NCBI GenBank assembly: GCA_022036555.1
Contig: CM039127.1
Span: 52,464,122-52,528,121, forward strand
Reading direction: 5' to 3'
Length of the DNA stretch: 64,000 nt
Origin: Microstegium vimineum
Taxonomy: Eukaryota; Streptophyta; Magnoliopsida; Poales; Poaceae
Under the pieces are notes generated by a model. The model saw only the letters and a program-made list of their open reading frames with translations. It was not told where the DNA came from and made no database searches. Position numbers and translations under genes: made by a program. Positions 22,260-32,288 of this stretch are shown here, in pieces (within the stretch, counting starts at the first letter, position 1; each line of letters opens with the position of its first letter).

Positions 22260-22530
22260 CGTCTAAACACGATAGCGTTTTGTTTGTATTTGATAATTAT
22301 TGTCCAATTATAAAATAACTAGACTCAAAAAGTTTGTCTCACAATTACAGAGAAATTGTACAATTAGTTATTTTTTTACCTATATTTAATGTTCAATGCA
22401 TATGTTCAAAGATTCGATGTGATGAGAAATCCTGTAAAATTTTAAAATTTTGAAGCGATCTAAACACCCGTCCAAACTTTCGATGTGACGAAAAATCTTT
22501 TAAGGTTTTGGAATTATGAAGGCCTCTAAA
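22260..22530. repeat. Decayed dispersed grass MITE-like segment
   Basis: It contains TTTGATAATTATTGTCCAAT, ACTAGACTCAAAAAGTTTGT, CAATTAGTTATTTTTT and GATTCGATGTGATG in order, the inner landmarks of a widespread grass MITE type. A less complete relative lies at 1385-1560. Flanking GTCTAAACAC and GATCTAAACACCC may be remnants of its ends. No clean target duplication remains. Confidence 0.5.
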
Positions 22531-23251
22531 CAGGCCTATACTCGTTTCATCATCAACTTCACCAATGGACCTTTGGAGTAAATTCGGACATTCAGTCGCT
22601 TCTTCAATGCCACCAAAACTAGTCTGAGCAACAACAGATATTGCGGCAATACTTGCCTTTGATCTTCCCTCGTTCTAACAAAATTTGCGGCATTGATTTT
22701 CCTGTGTTTTTCTTTAAAAAATAAGTGAGCTGTCGTTTATTTAAACATTTCCTTTCCGCTATTTCTCCTACTAGTCACAGCAAAGATGATCACCAACCAG
22801 CCCAGGTGCATGATCCTACTTCTACACCCGAACACCTAATTCATGAGAATTGAAAAATAATAAAGGGGGGATATGCCTGAACACTTCACGTCAATGCAGA
22901 ACCAAACTAGACACCAACAAACTATTGATGGACTGAACAAATATATACAAACATTCTTCAACATAAGATGCATTCCTACTAATTAAAGCATTCGCCCATC
23001 AGTTGCTTACTAACACAGGTTCCACAGTACACCAAGCTAGCCAAGGACATAGATCAGGTTTTTCCAGCAACCTTACTACTACCTAGTTAGTCCAGAGGAA
23101 CCAGGCACATAGATATAGATAGGTACTGAACATGATAAAGTAGGAGCCAGACTACTAAGCAAAAGCATCCTTTATAGAACTACTTGGGGTCTGATAGTTT
23201 TTCCCAGCAACCTCCTGCATGACTGCATGAGCCAGGAGGCACTACTGCGCT
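22531..23251. other. Intergenic / 3' flank of RPA1 copy B
   Basis: No ORF or repeat is supported. The last 200-300 bp before 23251 are probably the 3' UTR of copy B. Confidence 0.4.
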
Positions 23252-24927
23252 TCAGACAAGACAGTCCTTAGACCAGTGCCCAGGCTGGTTGCATCGGAAG
23301 CACTGGGCTCCCCTCACTGCCGACCCACCCATGAAGCCACCATTGAAATGACAACCATCGGATGAAGCTGACAGTGGAGTAGGCATCCAGTTCGACTGTG
23401 CAAAGCCTGTGGCACCCACATTGCCGGAGACTTGCATGCTGGAGCTGGAGCTTGCTCTGTCTAGCTGGAGGTTAGCATGCTCTGTCTAGCTTTCAAATTG
23501 GCAGAACCAACATTTGGGGTGTAGGACGAATCATCCTTCAAGATTGGGCGTGAAACATCCTTCTTCAAAAGGTTGTTGGTCTCTTCTAGCTTCTCGACAC
23601 CAAGGATGCTGCATTTCACACGCTGCTCACCTTTATAGGTTTGCTCATTGACTCTCAGCTTGAATAGATATACACGCCAAAGGACCGCCTGCATGATTTC
23701 TGTAAATCTCACATCATCTTGTTCTACATTTCGTATCATGAAAAGCTCTTGCGCCGTGTGCCCAAATATTTCTTCACCAGCCCCTTGGAATGCAGTAGCG
23801 TAAACAGTACCAGTGTGATCCTTGATCTGACACGAAAGCAAGTACTTGTACTCACAATTTTCAGTGTGCTGATTGCATCTATCACAATACCATGTCCCAT
23901 CACCATTTCTCGTCACCTTTCTGTTGCATCGCTTACCATTAAGCTCCAAGGTACAAGCTTGATAACAGAATTTATCAGCCCCCACATGTGAGAGTACAGC
24001 CCTGACAGCGATGAAGTCAGGCTTATCTGATCGCCCCAGGTTCTCATCCTTGATCTGTGCAATTGTTTTCAGCACATGATTCATGCTCATGTTTGATATT
24101 TCCCGAGACAAATGCAAGCAGTATTCTTTCCTTCCGTTATGTACCACTGCTTCAGCCTTTCAGCCACTGGAAAGTCTGGGTTTACTTTTAGCTGAGTTGA
24201 GCTGATTGTGGACACAGATCTACCACTGAAAACACTGACACGGCCACCTTTGAGAGACAATATAGGGTTTGAACCCAAATCACACAGCAACAGCAGCTGA
24301 TGTCCCTCTGCATCACAGAATTTGCCCCAGAGGATTATTTCGATGCTCCGAACAGACATATCTTTCAGTTGAATAGTTCTTTTCTGGGTTTCCGAGCCAT
24401 CCTTTCGGATTATTGTAGCAGAAAGGCCAACTGATGTAACAATTCCAATCAAGTCCACAATAGCACCTGGCTCAATGTTCTCAATTTCGCTTATCTGCCG
24501 GAAATTATACTGCTGCCTAGGGATGTTGCTATCATCATCAACGCAAACTTCGATTGATGTTTTGAAATCCAGAGTTATTTCATACTCATGATTCAAAGAG
24601 TTAAACTTCTTCTGTGCTGGTCTCAACGACCCTTTAGATACCAGGTACACCTTATCAACCTCAATGAGGTCAAAAAACTGATCAGCCTGCGCATTGAAGC
24701 ATGTTGCACGGATTTCTCCACCCTGTCCATCAAGGAGATCAAAGGAGAAAAGTTTTCCGGGACCTTTGGAGCTGCTGTAGTGCCTGAGATCAGTCTTTGC
24801 AGTCACCCTAGCCTTGATCTTCCAGTAAGTTGGTGACCTGCTCATTAGCTTGGTTTCCCATCTCATAGGGCTTGGGGTTTCCCATTATGTTGCACTCACT
24901 TTGCAGAACATAAAGTTTGCTAACAAT
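23252..24927 (-). pseudogene. RPA1 copy B: DBD-A to zinc knuckle, frameshifted
   Basis: This is the 3' half of the second RPA1 paralogue. The conserved exon-2 start (SKLYVLQSECNIMGNPKPYE) is followed within a few codons by a deletion of the whole linker, which joins NEQVTN to YWKIKARV in a different frame and gives an early stop. DBD-A and DBD-B are otherwise intact. A second shift near 24108 separates DBD-B from DBD-C. DBD-C (23461-24147) keeps its zinc ribbon (C-x8-C-x13-C-x2-C). A third frame holds the single CX2CX4HX4C knuckle CFRCNQPGHWSKDC (23252-23437). An internal acceptor at 24838-24840 (CAG before GTCACCAAC) would bypass the first defect and keep frame with the phase-2 exon upstream. 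The second shift has no such rescue that I can see. Confidence 0.82.
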
Positions 24928-26073
24928 AATGAACCTGAACAAAAGATAAAGGCATGGTCAACTCAACTGATAAGAGGCAAGCCAATAAAAAGGTGTAAAC
25001 AAACTAACATTCAAATACGACATTCTTCTCTTTAGGAGATGCCTAGTCAGCTCTAACAGAAATAGGTATTTCAAAGAATTGACTCAAATCATAGAACCAA
25101 ATAAGTTGGGGAAACAACGATTCTTGAAATATCCATGAAACAACAATAACCCACTTCAGATCTTAAAATTCAGCATATCAGTAAATCCACATTCTACTGG
25201 TGTGTGGCAACTCATTAGGATTCAATAATTGTGCATACTTTACTAACGCCTACAAGAGTATACAAGGTTCAGACTTGTCATATCTTAAAAGAGCTACTTC
25301 TAAGACTCATTTGAATGGTCAGAGTAGAACGTGTTGTGACAGTTTGACCAATTTGACATGGATGCCAGAATGAGAGCTTTTGGACTTGTAACTACTAACA
25401 CAAAACTACAGCACCCTTTCACTGCACTAAGGATCATCAACAGCATAGAAAGTCTATACAGAATAAAAGAAACTCTGCATGTTAACCATTGCCTGTTTGA
25501 TAGTTTTCTTTCATTAAAGAAGTGCTAATGACAAAGGGAAAATAACATCTATGTGCATTCTAGGATCAAAGGAAAAAAAAAACACATGCAGCTAAGCACA
25601 ACAACCTTGATAGAAACAAGAATATCATTGGCTGAAAGTTATTGGACTCCATTGTGGCGAACTTAACCTAGTCCGAGGCTAATCTAAAGGTAGCGGAAAA
25701 CCATCAACAAGACGTCCTTGAGTGTGGACTGGAATGACCATAAACCCTAGAACCACATCGACCAAATATCATTTTCTACCACCACTGAATACCAACCTAT
25801 CTTTCCAAGGCGGTGGCCGCAAATCTCTACGGAAATGTCACAAAGTTCACAACCCTAACAATACGGTACGAGTCTAACGCGCTGCAGGTTTTACAACACT
25901 GAACATCGAGCGAACTGTGCGGGAGGCAAATCAAGACTCAACCTTTCTAATTCACAAAAAAAAAGACTCAACCTTTCTACAGGCACGCAACAAGATAAAA
26001 GCAAATTTGTGATTCAAACCAGGGATGGAGCGGGGAAACGAGCGCAGAGAAGGATTAATAACTAATTCCTCAC

Positions 26074-28997
26074 CTGCGGTTCTGGATGGTGTTGCAGGTG
26101 AACTCCTGGAGGTGGATAATTGAGCCCTTCCGGATGGAGCCATCCTGGACGCGCGTGTTCTCGGCGGTGGCGAGCATGGACTGCATCGTGTAGACGCCGT
26201 CAGAGAGCACCATCCGGAAGCGCTCGGCAGAGTGGTTCTTGACGTCGTTGACCATCTGCACGTCCACCACCTGCAGCACCGGCTGCAGTGTCCCGTTGCC
26301 ATCAGCATGCTCAGAGACCACCACTACCGCACCGGGCGTCGGCTGCACCACCATTGCGCCCGAGAGCCCTGGTGAATCTTGCAGATAAGAAGCTAGCATT
26401 GGGCTTGCATAAGAGTTTTCAGGAGGGCCAAAGGCATCACCTGCGGCAGTCACCGTAAACCTTTGGTTTTGATGATCATTCAATGAAAGCTGCTGCATCT
26501 TGGCATCTACTGTGCTCTGTGCTGGCATTGAACAAATCACAGTAGGTTCTGCCCTTGGTGTAACTGAAGAATCCATCACTCTCTTATCAGGAGAACATGA
26601 CGAGTTGCTAATAAATTGCTGAGTACATGGCATCAAGCAAGGTTCATAGATGGCAAGACCACCAGAACAGGATACACCAATATGTTGATTTGCATTGGCC
26701 TCAAAGATTGTGGGACTGCAGGTTAGCGTGCACTCAGCGTGCAGTATCTCAAGTTGGATAACAATAATGACCCTGAATGAAGAAAACAAGACAGATAAGG
26801 AAAAATAGTCAGATAATATCCAACTATAATTGATTAGAATTAATTCACGGAACACATCAAGTAGATTTAGTGGGATGTGACATGTGAGGAGTTTGTTCAT
26901 CCGGAAAAGGAAAATATACTTATTCCGAGTAATGAACTTAAAATTGAAGGATATAAATGGAGAAAGAAATTTGAACAGGACCAACAAGTTAGAAAAACAT
27001 AATAGTTATACAGGAAGAAACACTGATCCTGTTTGTGATAAACCAACTAGAGCAGTGAAAGAAATAATAGAGGAATATTTGGCTTAAAGCTCAGAGCTTT
27101 GCCTTTTTAGTTTAGAATATGTAGAGTAGCGATACAAATATGTGAACAAAAAGTTAATTTCAAACTTAAGGAAAAAAAAACAGACATGTTGGAAACTCCA
27201 TGGAACTGTATCATCAAATAAGAAAGGAAAAAAATGGACGAGTGCACCTCATTTGAATCAGCAATGTACAAGTGGGAATGCAACATAAACAGTTGTGGCC
27301 ATTTAATTAACAAACTAAGAAACCCAGAATGACATTGAACCAAATAAAACTGACGATTTCAGTTTCACTTGTCAAAGTCTGTTGCAGTAAAAGACTAAAT
27401 CCTTGGCCTGACAGTTTAGTCTGAAACCACGCTCAGCATTGCACCTATGGCTTGTACATATGATGCATCTGATGCATATAGCTCTCAATTGCATGCAAAT
27501 TGATGTACTCGACACAGATGCAACATAAACGTTAATAAGGTTCTGACCAACTGCCAACCTCTCACAGCAGGTGCCAAAACCAAATAATGGAGAGCACACC
27601 CACATGCATCTGGTAACCACAAAATGCAGTCCTTGGTGGCAGGCCATGCAGTAATGTTTGTGACAAACCAATTAGAGCAGTGAACGAAATAATAGAAGAA
27701 TATTCCGCTCAAAGCTGAAGACCTTTGGCCTTTATTATGTAGCATATCTGCATATGTGTGAAGAAAAAGTTATTTTGAACTTAAGAAAATAGGTTTGACA
27801 TGTTGGGAACTCTACTCTACGGAATTTGTACCATCTGATAAGAAAGGAAAGATGGACAAATACACCCCATCTGAATCAGCGATGTATAAGCATAAACATC
27901 AAAAAATGCAAGTGGAAATGCAACATAGGCAGTCGTGGCCATTTCAGTAACAAACTAAGAAGCCCAAACCACATCGAACCAAATAAACAGATGTTTTAAG
28001 TTGCACTTTTCAGAGTAGTGCAGTAAACGACTAAAAACTCTGCGTGTTTGAGACTAAAAAAAAGGAACTGCAGCACGATCTGATCAGTAAATAGATAAAT
28101 TTGCTGCATGCGTATATATACAAAATCTTATGGGCATAACCAAACCTATACAATACAATACTATAAGAGCAAGGACCATTGGGGGATCACTGGCTCTTCA
28201 AAAGCACAACAACCACAGACACAATAAATAAAAAGTCAATACATTTATATTTATATATATGCCTATATGGTCGACAACTCAGCTCTAACTGCCGGTGTAG
28301 CGGTGCCAAAACCCCAAAACGGAGAACAACCTGCATGCAATGCATTGCGGTAACCAAAAAAAGATACAGTAACGTTTGATCTGTCACCGCACAGCCACAG
28401 AACCCCACCCCTTGGCAGTCCAGTAAAGAGTGAACGAAAGGGTCGCTGGACGCCTTGGCAAGATTTTCAGTAGCACAAAAATTAAAATAAAAAACACACA
28501 CAAAATCCTAGGCACCTGTACAGTAGTAACTCGTGATTAAAAGAACGCACACAGCGGCGCGTACGGCGTACCGTACCAGAAATAATCCAATGTGGATCCC
28601 GAGTTCCCAACGGACGCGCTAGGATAGGGTAGGACATAAAGGAAGGAGGGGGCCAGGAGGCAATGGAGGATCGATCCGTCCGTCACCTTTGGTTGTGGTA
28701 GAATCCGGCGAAGTACTCGAGGACGCGGATGACGGTGCCGCGACGGAGCGCGCCGCGGACGACGAGGTGGTTGAGGGACGCGGCGAGCATCCCCGGCTGC
28801 AGGCGCTCGCCGCCGTCGGAGAGCGCGACGCGGTACCGCCTCCCCGCCTCTGAGGCCGGGACGCCGACCAGCCGCGGCTCGTCCGCCAGCTGCAGCACTG
28901 GGCGCAGCCCGTTCTCTCGCCACATCGCCTCCAACGTCCCCGTCGATAGGGCCACCTCCACCTCCACCTCCATCCCTCCTCCTCCTCCTCCTCCCAT
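26074..28997 (-). CDS. Chimeric RPA1 5' half: divergent RPA70N, linker, then a second RPA70N in the same exon
   Basis: Exon 1 (28687-28997, ATG at 28997 or 28973) encodes a diverged RPA70N: VALSTGTLEAM, LRPVLQLADEPRLV, YRVALSDGGERLQPGMLAAS and YHNQ. A phase-2 donor (AAAG, GTGACG) pairs with the acceptor at 26775-26773. Exon 2 (26074-26772) starts VIIVIQLEILHAEC, the homologue of copy A's exon-2 start, continues through a linker with LNDHQNQRFTV and GPPENSY, and then runs in frame into GAMVVQPTPGAVVVVSEHAD, a complete second RPA70N ending TCNTIQN at a conserved phase-2 donor. The linker is thus fused to copy B's translated 5' UTR and first exon (its old ATG at 26354). The reading frame is open throughout. 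The downstream half is copy B. The domains are certain; transcription of the fusion is inferred. Confidence 0.7.
27031..28375. repeat. Two-copy segmental duplication of about 630-700 bp inside the chimeric gene's intron
   Basis: The phrase TGTTTGTGA(T/C)AAACCAA(C/T)TAGAGCA starts both units (about 27031 and 27656). Matching landmarks follow in the same order: AAATAATAGA(G/A)GAATATT, ACATGTTGG(A/G)AACTC, AATAAGAAAGGAAA-like, ATGCAACATA, GTGGCCATTT, AACAAACTAAGAA and GCCAAAACC. Copy 2 carries extra bases. It is non-coding. Confidence 0.78.
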
Positions 28998-29078
28998 TGC
29001 GCAGTGGGGGACGAAACGGAGATGCAAGGAGCTCCGGACGGAGTCACGGAGGTACTTGGTGGAGACTGGAGAGGAGGT

Positions 29079-29100
29079 AGAGAGAGAGAGAGAGAGAGAG
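29079..29100. repeat. (GA)n microsatellite
   Basis: An uninterrupted AG/GA dinucleotide run lies just upstream (minus strand) of the chimeric RPA1 exon 1, in its presumed leader or promoter. Confidence 0.9.
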
Positions 29101-29339
29101 GCAGGAAGAAAGCCCTCGCAGCCTCGCAGGTGCGGTTGCAGAGAGAGAGTAGTGCGGTGTCTTTGTGGGACGGCGAAGTGGAAATGACGAGAATGGACAT
29201 GGAGTGCGAGACCTGTGTGGCTGGACGGCGAGGGCGAAGCGTGCTACGCGGGAAGCTTGGAACGGACACGTTGCGGGAGACGGCGGGTGTCTTGGGATTT
29301 GGAATTTTGGCAGACGCGAAATGACCAAACTAGACATGG

Positions 29340-29943
29340 AGGGGTATATGGGCCGGCCGTCTAATAAAACTCAAATAGTTGTTGGGCTCTATGCATCCTT
29401 GGGCTCACTGGGCTAACAGAACCTGGTGGCACTGCTGCTACTATACCGTATAGTAGATGGAGTGTCAATGTGAAGCTGAAATCGTTGCCGTCCCAGATTA
29501 ACAGGCGACACTCCAGCAAGACAATATAAGCAATTTAATTTTAAGCATTCATCACAGTAGATTAACATGCATGCACAGACTGAGCATACTAACACACAAA
29601 GGTCCTTGCAAGATGATAAACACATACCGATCCATGACATAATAGTACTGACTGCTGATTACTACTACTACTGACAGGAGTAGTAAAACATTGTCAAGTC
29701 ACTGACTCCCAGTCCCAGCCATACACACACTTAGTTAGAGGCTACTACAAGAGTCCTGGCATTGCTTAAATGCTAACGCACCATCCTGATACAACCAACC
29801 ACCAAGTGCTTCAAGGCATACAACTACTACTTACTGCATATATAGAGAGTGCACCATGCACCCAGGAACAGCTTCAGCGCCCGCGGGAAACAACAGCACA
29901 TCCGCCGAGTTGCTGTAGTTGGAGGATCGCCGCATGGTACGAA
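29340..29943. other. Spacer and 3' flank of RPA1 copy D
   Basis: No gene is supported. The part 29655-29870 is the reference copy of a duplication whose second copy lies at about 30695-31075. Confidence 0.5.
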
Positions 29944-30726
29944 TTAACCTGTGTAGCTGGGCATGGTGGCGCTGCGAAACTCGGAACCTGAACCTGACGA
30001 ACCCTCCTGCAGAAGCGTGTCGATCTGCCCTAGGAGGCGGTGGGACTCGGCCGATGGGCTCACCTTCTCTGCCTTGAGAACAATGCACTTCAAAACAGAC
30101 GACAGCAGCCGGACCTTCAGTTGGAAAACAAACTGCTTACCCACGGTACCCAGTATGATATCATCCAGTTGTGCATGATCGTGCTCTTTGTACTTCATCG
30201 AGTAGAGGTCCTTTGCCCTGCAGCCAAGTATCTCTTCCGCAGCCTCGTCCTCATATGCGGTAGCAGAAGTAATGCCCGTGTGATCCTGGATCCAAATGCG
30301 AACTGAGCATCCATACTTACAGGGCTCCAAAAAACTGTACCCACATCTGTCACAGCGCCACGTCCCGTAAACGTCACCGGTTGCCTTAGCCTTGCACCGC
30401 TTACCATTGACGTCCACTAGCGGGCAGGCAACACAGCATAGGAGCTCAGTTACACATGAGATAGTAGCCTTGACAGTGATGAGGTCTGGCTTATCTGAGT
30501 ACCCTAAGTTTTCATCCTTGATCTGTCGTACCAGTTTCCAGACGGATAGCTTGTCTCCACCAGATGGATAGGATCCACGAGAAGGCCCCATTTGAATGAC
30601 TCCAGAACAAGGTTTACAGTCAGACCCAAGACCATAACCCATTGATCTACTAGTGCTCAACACCCCTAAGGTTTTAGAATTTTGAAGGGAACTAAATAAA
30701 ACTTTACTACTACAGTAGTAAAACAT
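29944..30726 (-). CDS. RPA1 copy D: DBD-C-only fragment with intact zinc ribbon
   Basis: One open frame covers the last DNA-binding domain of RPA1: VRQIKDENLGYSDKPDLITV, the zinc ribbon C-x9-C-x13-C-x2-C (ending TWRCDRC), WIQDHTGITSATAYEDEA and a C-terminal KVRLLSSVLKCIVLKAEKVS segment. It ends near 29944 with no zinc knuckle. DBD-A, DBD-B, linker and RPA70N are absent, and the first 50 or so residues resemble no RPA domain. DBD-C normally mediates trimerisation with RPA2 and RPA3, so such a fragment, if made, could compete for partners. An upstream exon may exist but I cannot find one. The start is uncertain (ATG at 30726 or 30639), and it may be a pseudogene. Confidence 0.65.
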   Translation of the reverse strand: MFYYCSSKVLFSSLQNSKTLGVLSTSRSMGYGLGSDCKPCSGVIQMGPSRGSYPSGGDKLSVWKLVRQIKDENLGYSDKPDLITVKATISCVTELLCCVACPLVDVNGKRCKAKATGDVYGTWRCDRCGYSFLEPCKYGCSVRIWIQDHTGITSATAYEDEAAEEILGCRAKDLYSMKYKEHDHAQLDDIILGTVGKQFVFQLKVRLLSSVLKCIVLKAEKVSPSAESHRLLGQIDTLLQEGSSGSGSEFRSATMPSYTG

Positions 30727-31075
30727 TTGTCAAGTCACTAACTTCAAGCCGTACACACCTAGAGCTACTACAAGAGTCATGACATTGCTAGCTCAACGCT
30801 TTAAGACATACAACTATTTACTTAGGGAACCACAGAGGGAGTATATATAGAACCTGTTTAGTAGGACTTCTTTTGAGGGGCTCTTGTAGAGAAGCCGGAG
30901 TCGTTTTGGCCTGTTTGGCAGGGCTTCTTTTGAGGGGCTCCTGCAGAGGAGTCGGAGCCGTTTTGGAGGGGCTCCTCTCCTTTTTGCTAAAAAAACGGTT
31001 TCTCCAAAAAAATGTTTGACAGTGAGAAGCCCTGCCAAACATGTCCTAGAGTGCACCATGAACCCACCAACAACT
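30695..31075. repeat. Second copy of the RPA1-D 3' flank, carrying an insertion
   Basis: The sequence matches 29655-29870 in order: AGTAGTAAAACATT(T)GTCAAGTCACT, TACACAC, GCTACTACAAGAGTC, GACATACAACTA-like and AGAGTGCACCATG. Between the last two landmarks about 200 bp with inverted-repeat ends are inserted. The duplication implies that a further DBD-C copy once lay here. Confidence 0.75.
30851..31046. mobile_element. MITE with about 24-bp imperfect inverted ends
   Basis: The left end TAGAACCTGTTTAGTAGGAC corresponds to the inverse of the right end AGCCCTGCCAAACATGTCCTA. The inside holds direct repeats of CTTCTTTTGAGGGGCTC and GGAGTCGGAGCCGTTTTGG. It interrupts the duplicated 3' flank described above, which confirms insertion. 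The superfamily is uncertain (hAT-like by end style), and no clear target duplication is visible. Confidence 0.55.
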
Positions 31076-31079
31076 TCAC

Positions 31080-32288
31080 CTAGGAAGCGTCTAGCGGCTC
31101 CCGGGCAATGCAATCACAACTCGTCTCCCGAAATTGAAACACTTTTGAGTTGGTGCACCGTAACAACACATATGAGAAATTGCTAGTGTGGATATCTATG
31201 AATAGGATATGATCATAAATGGATAGGTAGTGTTTGGTTGGATGGATAGATTGGTCATAAATATTCACAACAGGGAATATTTCTGCTAGATGTTGAATAA
31301 TAATAGCCGCCAAAATTATGACGGATAAGATTATCCATGTTTTTTTTATCATTGTCAGTAATAAATAAATTAAAGATTATTAATATGTTCTATTATTAAT
31401 TAGTAATTATTATGTCAAAATTAGTTTAGATAAGTGTTAATATATTGATTAGACATATTTTCTGTGATAATTAAGGTAATATTAGTGCTAATTGACATAT
31501 TTTAATTTAAATTAATGATTGTAATGGCCCTCAGCTGTGGTGAACCTGCGTACGTAGCCACTGTTCTTGGAGGGTTTTTTTTTTTTTTTTTGATAATCTG
31601 TTTATGGAGATGGAGGAGCGCTGCACGCTTGAACAGACCTGTGAATCCAGTGTGGGGCGATGTGTTTGTCAGTCAGGTGAGGTCCTGTCTCCTCTCCTGC
31701 GACATGGCAAGACGAGGCGGGTGTCGCGGATCCCGAGGCGGTGCGGTGCGGTGTGGCCGGTGGAGATGAGGACTTTGGGGACACCAGCGTGCCGTTGCGT
31801 TGCGTGTGATGGAAGGGGCAGTGACTAAAATGACCCTGCTGATACGAGAGCAAATCTCGCCATTAGTCCCCACGAAAGCGGTTTCTTTTTTGGTTTTCCA
31901 CGTTTACTATCGTATCGTATCGTATCGTAATAAACAGAAACTTCAAAGAATATTTATATGTGTTGTAAAAAAAAGAATATTTATATGTATTTATTTTATG
32001 TCTGGTATTAATGGATGACGTAGGATTAAAACTTCAAATAATGTTTGTCACCCGCAAAACTCAAAACATTTTTTTTCATGATCTCGATTTTCCCTTGTTT
32101 TATTTGGTGCGCACACACACAAAAAAAAACTGTTAGGCAGGAGGCTATAAATACGTATTTTTGACTGCTATATAAACCTTATTAGGAATCCGGGCGACGC
32201 TAAACCCACACGCGTCGCACGCGCCGCCGTCCGCCGCCACCACCACCACCACCGTCTCCATCAAAGCTCTTCCTCGGCGCCCATACCC
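31080..32288. other. Intergenic DNA and PUR5 promoter region
   Basis: The left part is AT-rich with no gene. A poly-T run (about 31567-31584) is followed by a GC-richer patch (31600-31830) with short ORFs of no protein character. A (TCGTA)n run lies near 31911-31928. The PUR5 core promoter should be within about 32100-32230. TATAAATA at 32146-32153 and TATATAAA at 32169-32176 are the best TATA candidates. Confidence 0.4.

Noticed and set aside
27372..27745. Minus-strand ORFs of 86-99 codons in the chimeric gene's intron
   Set aside because: They lie in duplicated intronic DNA, and the frame is not kept between the two copies of the duplication.
31515..31873. Overlapping short ORFs upstream of PUR5
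   Set aside because: They arise in a GC-richer patch on both strands, with no motif and no splice context.
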